Assembly: GCA_964345385.1 (NCBI GenBank)
Contig: CAYFQM010000018.1
Span: 1-14,009, forward strand
DNA from: CAG-1000 sp964345385
GTDB lineage: Bacteria; Bacillota_I; Bacilli_A; RF39; UBA660
DNA: 14,009 nucleotides
Reading direction: 5' to 3'
Shown here: positions 6,993-13,514 of the stretch, piece after piece
Numbering within the stretch: position 1 is the first letter of the stretch
How the letters are laid out: the number at the start of each line of letters is the position of its first letter
The notes under the pieces: model-generated
The model's input: only the letters and a program-made list of their open reading frames with translations
Databases searched by the model: none
Told to the model about the DNA's origin: nothing
Position numbers and translations under genes: made by a program

Positions 6993-7547
6993 ATGGGAGG
7001 AATATTAATAGCTATATTAGCGCTAGTAGTAATTGTTGCTATGTATGCTGCTGGAGTATATAACTCTTTAGTTTCTTTGAGAAATAAGGTTAAGGATCAA
7101 TGGGCACAAATTGATGTTCAATTAAAAAGAAGATTTGATTTAATACCTAATTTAGTTGAAACAGTAAAGGGTTATGCTAAACATGAAAAAGAAACTTTTG
7201 AAAAAGTTATAGCTGCTAGAAATAATTTTTCAAAAGCTAAAACACCAGAAGCTGAGATGAAAGCAAATAATGAATTAAGTGGAGCACTTACAAGATTATT
7301 AGCAGTAGCAGAAAACTATCCGGAATTAAAAGCAAATGAAAACTTTACTGCTCTTCAAAAAGAATTAACTGAAACAGAGGATAAGATTTCTTATGCTAGA
7401 CAATTTTATAATGATAATGTTATGCATTATAAGAATAAAATTGAAATGTTTCCATCTAATATAGTTGCAAATATATTTAAATTTAAACCTGAGCCATTCT
7501 TTGAAATAACAGAAACAGAAAAAAAGAATGTTGAAGTGAAATTTTAA
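6993..7547 (+). CDS. lemA: LemA family membrane protein
   Basis: 184 residues. One N-terminal membrane helix (about residues 4-22, ILIAILALVVIVAMYAAGVY) is followed by the characteristic LemA helical domain: YNSLVSLRNKVKDQWAQIDV, then RRFDLIPNLVETVKGYAKHE (47-66) and later ALTRLLAVAENYPELKANENF. These stretches are nearly diagnostic. LemA proteins are type II membrane proteins with an extended helix bundle outside the membrane; their biochemical role is not firmly known. The start has RBS AGGAGG. The next gene encodes a DUF2207 protein, the usual LemA partner, 56 bp downstream. Confidence 0.95.
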   Translation: MGGILIAILALVVIVAMYAAGVYNSLVSLRNKVKDQWAQIDVQLKRRFDLIPNLVETVKGYAKHEKETFEKVIAARNNFSKAKTPEAEMKANNELSGALTRLLAVAENYPELKANENFTALQKELTETEDKISYARQFYNDNVMHYKNKIEMFPSNIVANIFKFKPEPFFEITETEKKNVEVKF

Positions 7548-7572
7548 GGCTTAAGTAATTAAGTCTTTTTTT
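7546..7572 (+). terminator. Terminator-like hairpin between lemA and DUF2207
   Basis: AAGGCTTAA (7546-7554), loop GTAA, TTAAGTCTT (7559-7567) with one G-U pair, followed by T residues to 7572. No clear promoter is visible in the 31 bp that follow, so it probably works as a partial terminator that lowers DUF2207 expression relative to lemA. Confidence 0.65.
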
Positions 7573-7603
7573 GGTTAATACAAAATTAATTTAAAGGAGA
7601 AAT

Positions 7604-9289
7604 ATGAAAATACTAAAAAAACTATTAATAGGATTTATATGTTCTGTTTTTAGTATGTTAAGTGTTTCGGCACATGAGCTATATGATATTAATATGGTAG
7701 TAACGTTAAATAATGATGGGAGTGCTCATTTTGTTGAAACATGGACTATGAAAACAGAAACAGACAATCTTACAGAGTTTTATAAATCTTATGGTACATT
7801 TAGAAATGAAAAAATAGTTAATTTTAAAGTTAAAGATGAAAATAGAGAATATACTTTTGTTTCTGATTGGAATATTAATGGAAGTTTTTCTAGTAAACAA
7901 TATAAAAATGGGTTTAATTATACTGATGAAGGAACTGAGCTATGTTGGGGAATAAGTGATTATGGAAATAAAGTATATACTCTTGAATATGATATACAAA
8001 ACTTAATATTTAATACACAAGATGCACAAGTATTTTATATGCAGTTAATTGTGCCTAATGCTTTTTCAAAAGCTACATCATTTAATATAACAGTTAAAGG
8101 TCCATATGAATATCCAGATACATTAGATGTATGGGCATATGGAGCAAAAGCGTATGCATATGTATATGATGGGGTAATATCTTCATCTAATACAGAAGAC
8201 AAAAAATTAGGAAAAGATGATTATTTAGTGTTACTTGTTAAATATCCATTATCTACATTTATTACAGAAAATGAATATGATGAATATGATGATTTTAAAA
8301 GTGTATTTGATAGAGCAGAAGAAGGAAAATTTGCTCATGATTATGGTAAAAAAAGTGTAAAAACAATTGTAGACTTTATTGTAGCATTACTTCCTTATAT
8401 AGGTGCAATTATAACTTTTATATTTGTAATTGTTGGTTCTGGATCAAAATATAAATTTGGAACAGCAGGAAATAAAATCAACATGAATGAAATAAATATG
8501 TTTAGAGATATACCTTGTAAAAAAGATGTTTTTAGAGCATATTTTATAGCAAAAGCATATAAATTAAATAATAAAGATACAGATTTTTTAGGAACTTTAT
8601 TATTAAAATGGTTAAATGAAGATATTGTTAAAATACAAAAAGAAAATGTTAAAAAGTTGTTTGGTACTAAAGAACTAACATCAATTGAATTTAAAGAAAA
8701 TCGATTTGAAGTTTCAGTAGAACAAGAGATGCATGACATGATGATGAAATCTTCAGGCGATGGTATTCTTCAATCAGATGAGTTTGAAAAATATGCTACA
8801 AAAAATTATAGTAAAGTACTTTCCTGGTTTGATGATGTTGAAGTTTATGGTAGAAATTTATATGAAAAAGATGGATTAGTTAACAAAGATAAAGGAAAAT
8901 ATCTAATAAATGATTTGGTAAAACAAGATGCAATTGAGCTAGCTGGTTTAAAAAAATATTTACTTCATTTTGCATCTATGAATGAAAAAGAAGCAATTGA
9001 AGTTAAATTATGGAAAGAATATTTAATGTATGCACAAATATTTGGAATAGCAAACAAGGTAGCAAAGCAGTTTGAAAGATTATATCCAGAAGTAATTGAA
9101 CAACTATCAAATGAAAACTTTACAATTTTAGATATGATGTTATTAAATAATTTTAGTAATAATGTAGTATCTGCTGCAAGTACTGCCAGAAGCAGAGCTG
9201 AAAGTTATAGTTCTGGGGGTGGAGGATTTTCATCAGGTGGAGGCGGTGGCGGTTCATTTGGTGGAGGCGGAAGTGTTGGCGGAAGATAA
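7604..9289 (+). CDS. DUF2207 membrane protein with Gly-rich tail
   Basis: 561 residues. A signal peptide (about 1-23, ending SVSA-HE) leads into an N-terminal extracytoplasmic beta-rich DUF2207 domain (about 24-230). One membrane helix follows (about 257-280, LLPYIGAIITFIFVIVG), then a cytosolic region with the family segment VKLWKEYLMYAQIFGIANKV, and a terminal tail from about 535 made of Gly runs and Ser. Signal peptide, DUF2207, helix and Gly-rich end are the standard plan for proteins encoded next to lemA. Many relatives have a second membrane hairpin before the WEEYL-like segment; I see none here. Function is unknown; an envelope role is usually suggested. RBS AAAGGAG lies before ATG 7604. 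It is probably co-transcribed with lemA. Confidence 0.9.
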   Translation: MKILKKLLIGFICSVFSMLSVSAHELYDINMVVTLNNDGSAHFVETWTMKTETDNLTEFYKSYGTFRNEKIVNFKVKDENREYTFVSDWNINGSFSSKQYKNGFNYTDEGTELCWGISDYGNKVYTLEYDIQNLIFNTQDAQVFYMQLIVPNAFSKATSFNITVKGPYEYPDTLDVWAYGAKAYAYVYDGVISSSNTEDKKLGKDDYLVLLVKYPLSTFITENEYDEYDDFKSVFDRAEEGKFAHDYGKKSVKTIVDFIVALLPYIGAIITFIFVIVGSGSKYKFGTAGNKINMNEINMFRDIPCKKDVFRAYFIAKAYKLNNKDTDFLGTLLLKWLNEDIVKIQKENVKKLFGTKELTSIEFKENRFEVSVEQEMHDMMMKSSGDGILQSDEFEKYATKNYSKVLSWFDDVEVYGRNLYEKDGLVNKDKGKYLINDLVKQDAIELAGLKKYLLHFASMNEKEAIEVKLWKEYLMYAQIFGIANKVAKQFERLYPEVIEQLSNENFTILDMMLLNNFSNNVVSAASTARSRAESYSSGGGGFSSGGGGGGSFGGGGSVGGR

Positions 9290-9329
9290 AATGATGGAAT
9301 AAAAAACCATCATTTTTTTGATGGTTTTT
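9288..9329. terminator. Overlapping two-way terminator with shared centre arm
   Basis: Three arms: AAAATGATGG (9288-9297), CCATCATTTT (9307-9316) and TGATGGTTTTT (9319-9329). On the plus strand arms one and two form a 10-bp stem ending in a T-run, terminating the DUF2207 gene. On the minus strand the complements of arms three and two form the terminator of the symporter gene, overlapping its last codons and TGA stop (9312-9310). The two hairpins compete for the same middle arm. Confidence 0.8.
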
Positions 9330-10560
9330 GTTTTGCTTTAAGCCAATTTTTTCCGTCAACTACTCTTGCGACTAACATTGAGCTTGCAGAGTCGCCAACA
9401 ACATTTAACATAGTAGCAGGTGGATCTATTATTGTTGCAATAATTGTTAACATTCCTAAAGATGAAATTGGAAAACCTAATAAAGTAATAATTAATGTTT
9501 CAGAAATTGTGCCTCCTCCTATAGGAACTGCTGTAACAAGTAAGGTTGCAAGAAGTGCAATACCAAATATTTTTAAAGTAGATATATCACTATTAAATAA
9601 ATATACTAAAAACATTATTTTAAATACGCTACCAATTACTGATCCATCTTTATGAAAGCTGGTTCCTAGTGGAACAACAGTATCAGCAATGTCTTCAGGC
9701 ACACCTATGTTTTTTGCACAACTTGTATTAACAGGAATAGAAGCTGCACTTGAACAAGTTGCTAATGAAGTAATAGTTGCTGGAAAAACATTTTTCCAAA
9801 AAGCAAAAAATCCTTTTTTTCCAGCTGCAATATAAGCATATATAGAATAAACAATAAAGTAAAATAGTACAGCAACAATAGTGTAAATAATAAAAGTTTT
9901 TCCATAACCAATAGCTATTTCACTACCGAATGTACCAACTAATGCTGCAAAGTAACATCCAAGACCTATTGGAGCGTAATACATAATTAACTTGATAAAT
10001 TTTTGAATTATTTCATTAGCGCTTTCTAATATCTCTAAAACTTTTTTGCCTTTTTCTTTTGACATTTGTATAGATATACCAATTAGTATTGAAAACATAA
10101 TTAATGCAATCATATTATCCCTTGATAAAATTTCTGCAAAATCATTTACACTAATAGTATTGACTGTTCTTTCTAAAAAATTAACTTTTTCTACCTCTTC
10201 TATTACGTTATCATTAAGAACTTCTTTTATTGATGATATTTTACTAGAATCAATCAATTTAAAGGATTTAGTGGTTACTATTCCAACAAGACAACTAATT
10301 ATAGATGTAACAGCAAATACAGCTAAAGTAGTTGCTAATATTTTTCCGATTCTTTTAGGTTGTTTCATTCTTCCAATTGAAGTAGTAATTGTAAAAAATA
10401 TAAGTGGAACTATAATAACAAGCAATAAGTTTAAAAACAAATCTCCAAATGGACTTAATATTTTTGCATCTTCTTTAAACACTAGACCTATTATAGTTCC
10501 TATTATTATTGAGCCTAGTAATATTAATGGAGATTTGTAGTTTTTTATAATCTTTTTCAT
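9310..10560 (-). CDS. DAACS-family symporter, substrate probably not glutamate
   Basis: 416 residues, complete, with the hydrophobic pattern of the dicarboxylate/amino acid:cation symporter family (GltP/GltT/SstT/TcyP), an inner-membrane elevator carrier. Family marks: CSSAASIP (269-276, HP1 Ser-rich motif), LGTSFHKDGS (308-317) at the NMDGT position, PIGGG (346-350, HP2) and DPPATMLNVVGD (379-390, TM8). Relative to the archaeal GltPh, aligned by eye on NVxGD: the Asp that binds the substrate amino group is kept (Asp379) and the final Asp is kept (Asp390). The Arg that binds the side-chain carboxylate is Ala382 and one sodium-site Asp is Ala375. I infer a neutral or different amino acid, and possibly altered ion coupling. 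RBS AAGGAGGT precedes the ATG. It is divergent from htpG. Confidence 0.85.
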   Translation of the reverse strand: MKKIIKNYKSPLILLGSIIIGTIIGLVFKEDAKILSPFGDLFLNLLLVIIVPLIFFTITTSIGRMKQPKRIGKILATTLAVFAVTSIISCLVGIVTTKSFKLIDSSKISSIKEVLNDNVIEEVEKVNFLERTVNTISVNDFAEILSRDNMIALIMFSILIGISIQMSKEKGKKVLEILESANEIIQKFIKLIMYYAPIGLGCYFAALVGTFGSEIAIGYGKTFIIYTIVAVLFYFIVYSIYAYIAAGKKGFFAFWKNVFPATITSLATCSSAASIPVNTSCAKNIGVPEDIADTVVPLGTSFHKDGSVIGSVFKIMFLVYLFNSDISTLKIFGIALLATLLVTAVPIGGGTISETLIITLLGFPISSLGMLTIIATIIDPPATMLNVVGDSASSMLVARVVDGKNWLKAKQKPSKK

Positions 10561-10580
10561 AAGACCTCCTTGATAATTTC

Positions 10581-10609
10581 ATTATAATATATATGTATTT
10601 TAAAGTCCA
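10581..10609 (-). promoter_or_regulatory. Promoter of the symporter gene
   Basis: On the minus strand: TGGACT (10609-10604), 17-nt spacer, TATAAT (10586-10581). The CIRCE operator at 10621-10647 lies about 12 bp upstream of this -35, so HrcA bound there would not block it directly. Confidence 0.55.
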
Positions 10610-10620
10610 CACAAAACAAA

Positions 10621-10647
10621 TTAGCACTCAATCTTGACAAGTGCTAA
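10621..10647 (+). promoter_or_regulatory. CIRCE operator (HrcA site) of htpG
   Basis: TTAGCACTC (10621-10629), 9-nt spacer, AAGTGCTAA (10639-10647). The known CIRCE consensus is TTAGCACTC-N9-GAGTGCTAA; only one base of 18 differs. HrcA is the repressor that binds CIRCE in heat-shock operons. The htpG -35 box TTGACA (10634-10639) falls inside the spacer, so bound HrcA should exclude RNA polymerase. Confidence 0.92.
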
Positions 10648-10661
10648 AATAATAGTATAAT
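10634..10661 (+). promoter_or_regulatory. Sigma-A promoter of htpG
   Basis: TTGACA (10634-10639, perfect), 16-nt spacer, TATAAT (10656-10661, perfect). Strong consensus boxes plus an embedded repressor site fit a promoter that is kept off and released on heat stress. Confidence 0.8.
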
Positions 10662-10679
10662 AATAAGTGAGGTGAAAAA

Positions 10680-12485
10680 ATGAAACAATTTAAATCTGAA
10701 TCTAAAAAACTACTTGATATGATGATAAACTCAGTATATACAAACAAAGATATATTTTTAAGAGAGCTTATATCTAATTCAAGTGATGCATTAGATAAAT
10801 TATATTATAAAAGTTTAACTACTGATGAAATAAAGATAAAAAGAGAATCGCTTGAAATAAATATAGTTTTGGATAAGAAAAATCGTACTATTACTATTAG
10901 TGATAATGGTTGTGGTATGAATAAGGATGAACTTGAAAATAATCTTGGTACCATTGCTAAAAGTGGCTCATTTGATTTTAAAGAAAACAATGAATTAAAG
11001 AAAAACATTAATATTATAGGACAATTTGGGGTAGGTTTTTATTCTGCTTTTATGGTAAGTGAAAGAGTTAGTGTGTTGAGTAAATCTTATGATAATGAAG
11101 CTTATTTATGGGAAAGCAGTGGAAGTGAAGGATATATTATAACTAAATCTAATAAAGATAATATCGGAACAAGTATTACACTATATTTAAAAAAAGATAA
11201 AGAATATGATAAATATTTAGAAGACCATGAGATTGAAAAGTTAGTTAAAAAATATTCTGATTATATAAGTTATCCTATAAAATTAAATGATAAAGTTTTA
11301 AATAGTATGATTCCTTTATGGAATAAAAATAAGTCTAAAGTAACTGAAGAAGAATATAATAACTTTTATATGGATAAATTTAATGATTATAATTCATTCT
11401 TTAGAGTAATTCATTATAAAGTTGAAGGTTTATATTCATATAAAGCAATATTATTTATTCCTAAAGTTATTCCATATGACTTTTATACTAAAGATTATAA
11501 AAAAGGATTGGAATTATATACAAATGGAGTGTTAATAACAGATAAATGTGATGAATTATTACCTGATTATTTTAGTTTTGTAAAAGGAGTAATCGATAGT
11601 GATGACTTATCTTTAAATATATCTCGTGAAATGTTACAAAATGATAGGAAATTATCAAAAATAGCTACTAATATAGAAAATAAAATTATTAAAGAACTAA
11701 AACTATTTTTAGAAGAAGACCGTGAAAATTATGCTTTATTTTTTAAAGAGTTTGGACCTCAAATTAAATATGGAATATATAGTAATTTTGGTTTAAATAA
11801 AGAAAAATTACAAGATTTGTTAGTGTTTTATTCATCTACTCAAAAAAAATATATAACATTAAAAGAATATGTGGATAATATGAAAAAGAATCAACAGGAT
11901 ATATATTATGCATGTGGTGAATCAATTGAAAAAATTGATATGCTTCCATTAGTAGAAGAAGTTAAGAATAAAAAATATGATATATTATATTTTACTGATG
12001 GAGTAGATGAATTTACTATAAAAACAATTATGAATTATGAATCTAAAAACTTTGTAAATGTATGTAGTTCTTCTCTTGATTTAGATACTAAAAAAGAGCA
12101 GGAGCAGCTAGATAAATTAAATAAAGATTCAAAAGAAATGCTTGAATTTATTAAAGATGAACTACCTAATATTTCAAAAGTAAAGTTTACAAATAGACTT
12201 AAAAATAATTCAGTATGTTTATCAACTTTTGGTGAAATATCAATAGAAATGGAAAAAGTTTTAAGTAGAATGAAGGGTAATGAAGGAATAAATGCTTCTT
12301 TAGTTCTTGAAATAAATAAAAACCATAAAATTGTTGAAAAACTTAATAAATTATATACAAAAGATAAAGAAGAATTAAAAAAATATGCAAAAGTATTATA
12401 TGCTCAAGCTAAATTAATTGAAGGATTACCTCTTGATAATCCAGTTGAGATAAGTAATATAATTACTGATTTAATTAGTGAATAA
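10680..12485 (+). CDS. htpG: Molecular chaperone HtpG (Hsp90)
   Basis: 601 residues, slightly shorter than the ~625 of E. coli HtpG. Cytosolic dimeric ATP-dependent chaperone. The N-terminal GHKL ATPase carries ELISNSSDALDKL (29-41, with the Mg-binding Asn), DNGCGM (75-80), GQFGVGFYSAF (114-124, lid) and NIGTS (161-165). The middle domain holds NISREMLQNDRKL (about 313-325), with the Arg that contacts the ATP phosphate. The C-terminal third is divergent but full length. RBS GAGGTG lies just before ATG 10680. Transcription is predicted to be under HrcA/CIRCE control; in Bacillus subtilis htpG is not in the CIRCE class, so this wiring differs from that model. Single-gene unit with a perfect terminator. 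Confidence 0.97.
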   Translation: MKQFKSESKKLLDMMINSVYTNKDIFLRELISNSSDALDKLYYKSLTTDEIKIKRESLEINIVLDKKNRTITISDNGCGMNKDELENNLGTIAKSGSFDFKENNELKKNINIIGQFGVGFYSAFMVSERVSVLSKSYDNEAYLWESSGSEGYIITKSNKDNIGTSITLYLKKDKEYDKYLEDHEIEKLVKKYSDYISYPIKLNDKVLNSMIPLWNKNKSKVTEEEYNNFYMDKFNDYNSFFRVIHYKVEGLYSYKAILFIPKVIPYDFYTKDYKKGLELYTNGVLITDKCDELLPDYFSFVKGVIDSDDLSLNISREMLQNDRKLSKIATNIENKIIKELKLFLEEDRENYALFFKEFGPQIKYGIYSNFGLNKEKLQDLLVFYSSTQKKYITLKEYVDNMKKNQQDIYYACGESIEKIDMLPLVEEVKNKKYDILYFTDGVDEFTIKTIMNYESKNFVNVCSSSLDLDTKKEQEQLDKLNKDSKEMLEFIKDELPNISKVKFTNRLKNNSVCLSTFGEISIEMEKVLSRMKGNEGINASLVLEINKNHKIVEKLNKLYTKDKEELKKYAKVLYAQAKLIEGLPLDNPVEISNIITDLISE

Positions 12486-12509
12486 CTCAAAATATATTTT
12501 GAGTTTTTC
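12485..12509 (+). terminator. Intrinsic terminator of htpG
   Basis: ACTCAAAA (12485-12492), loop TATA, TTTTGAGT (12497-12504), then TTTTC. The 20-nt element is a perfect palindrome starting in the stop codon. Confidence 0.85.
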
Positions 12510-12533
12510 TTTATAGTATTATATTTTTTGTTA

Positions 12534-12542
12534 TGATATAAT
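12534..12542 (+). promoter_or_regulatory. Extended -10 promoter of lipoprotein gene
   Basis: TGATATAAT (TGn-TATAAT), then RBS AAAGGAG (12547-12553), 8 nt before ATG 12562. The -35 zone is T-rich without a clear hexamer. Confidence 0.6.
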
Positions 12543-12561
12543 TTATAAAGGAGAATAATTA

Positions 12562-13404
12562 ATGAAGAAGATAACAATTATATTAATTAGTATGTTATTA
12601 TTAACGGCTTGTGGTCATAGTGAAATAAATATGAGTGTTGATAAAGATGGAAATGTAAGTATTAAAAACACTATTTCTATAGAAGATAATGTTATTAATT
12701 TTGATAGTGTTCTTTTAAGTGAAAAAACAAGTAATGGTTATATAGTTAATAAAAATAATAATACATATGTTTTTCAAAAACAATTAGGCTCTATTAATAA
12801 ACTAGGTTATGGTAATGGAAAAGAAGTTGTAATTAATAATTTAATGAATAATTTTAATGAAGGAAATCTTTTTGAGTGTAAAAGTTATATATATAAAAAA
12901 GTATGCATAGCAAATTTTGTTGTTGATTTAAGTAATATAAATAGCTACGAAGAAATGTTCTTAATACTTAATAAAAAAGAAGATAAAATTAATATAGACA
13001 AAACATTAGCTAAAGAATATTATAGTTTGTTGAATGAAGATATGGACAGTACTTTTGTACTTACATCTGACCTTAAAGTAGAAAAAAATAATGCTTTTTC
13101 TACAATTAATAATAAGTATATTTGGAAGTTAAAATATGGAGAAAAAAATAATATTAAATTTATTTTATCTTTTCCTAATAGAAATTTTTATGCTTTTTCT
13201 ATAATTTTTGGACTTACACTTTTTATTATATTAGTTATATTAATTAAAAATAAAATAGCAAGTAAAAAATTCAAAAAAATTAATATTAATAAATCTTTAT
13301 CAAAAGAAGATGAATCTTTAATAAATGAGAAAACAAATGATCAAATGGATAATAAAAAAACAAATATACAAAACATTAACGAAAGAATCAGAAATAGATA
13401 TTAA
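12562..13404 (+). CDS. Lipoprotein with C-terminal membrane anchor
   Basis: 280 residues. The N-terminus MKKITIILISMLLLTAC is a lipoprotein signal peptide with lipobox LTAC, so Cys17 should be lipidated after cleavage. The outer domain (about 18-205) has alternating polar/hydrophobic stretches such as INMSVDKDGNVSIKN that suggest beta structure. A single membrane helix (about 209-229, FSIIFGLTLFIILVILI) follows, then a ~50-residue Lys/Asn-rich tail that would lie inside the cell. The plan resembles LppM/DUF3153-type lipoproteins, which have the same lipidated N-terminus and late helix, but I see no diagnostic motif, so this is only a suggestion. Own promoter, RBS and terminator. Function unknown. 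Confidence 0.8.
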   Translation: MKKITIILISMLLLTACGHSEINMSVDKDGNVSIKNTISIEDNVINFDSVLLSEKTSNGYIVNKNNNTYVFQKQLGSINKLGYGNGKEVVINNLMNNFNEGNLFECKSYIYKKVCIANFVVDLSNINSYEEMFLILNKKEDKINIDKTLAKEYYSLLNEDMDSTFVLTSDLKVEKNNAFSTINNKYIWKLKYGEKNNIKFILSFPNRNFYAFSIIFGLTLFIILVILIKNKIASKKFKKININKSLSKEDESLINEKTNDQMDNKKTNIQNINERIRNRY

Positions 13405-13426
13405 AATCATGTATAGCATGATTTTT
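13403..13426 (+). terminator. Intrinsic terminator of lipoprotein gene
   Basis: AAAATCATG (13403-13411), loop TATAG, CATGATTTT (13417-13425), one further T. A 9-bp stem overlapping the stop codon. Confidence 0.8.
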
Positions 13427-13443
13427 AATTGCATAATAACAGA

Positions 13444-13473
13444 ATTAATCATTATAATAAAAAGGTGATTAAT
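13444..13473. repeat. Inverted repeat upstream of last gene
   Basis: ATTAATCA (13444-13451) and TGATTAAT (13466-13473) are perfect 8-bp arms 14 nt apart. They sit at the place of the -35 region of the promoter at 13485-13493, so they could be an operator. The arms are nearly pure A/T and may occur by chance in this DNA. Confidence 0.25.
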
Positions 13474-13484
13474 ATAATAATGCA

Positions 13485-13493
13485 TGATATAAT
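13485..13493 (+). promoter_or_regulatory. Extended -10 promoter of last, partial gene
   Basis: TGATATAAT followed by TTATAT and then GAGG. This is almost the same layout as the lipoprotein promoter (TGATATAATTTATA then AAAGGAG). Predicted transcription start is at about 13500. Confidence 0.55.
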
Positions 13494-13514
13494 TTATATG
13501 AGGTATTTAAGGAT

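Noticed and set aside
8395..8739. Minus-strand reading frame within the DUF2207 gene
   Set aside because: Antisense to a family-conserved region, without translation signals. The same applies to 7706-7900, 9153-9359 and 10805-11008.
9208..9286. Gly-rich coding repeat as a DNA tandem repeat or mobile sequence
   Set aside because: It is the normal Gly/Ser tail of DUF2207 proteins; the higher local GC comes from GGN codons.
9310..9312. TGA possibly read as Trp (Mollicutes code 4)
   Set aside because: A terminator overlaps this TGA, the protein is family length at that point, and TGG is used for Trp in the window genes.
10046..10540. Plus-strand reading frame of 164 codons within the symporter gene
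   Set aside because: Antisense shadow of a well-supported membrane transporter; no RBS or promoter.
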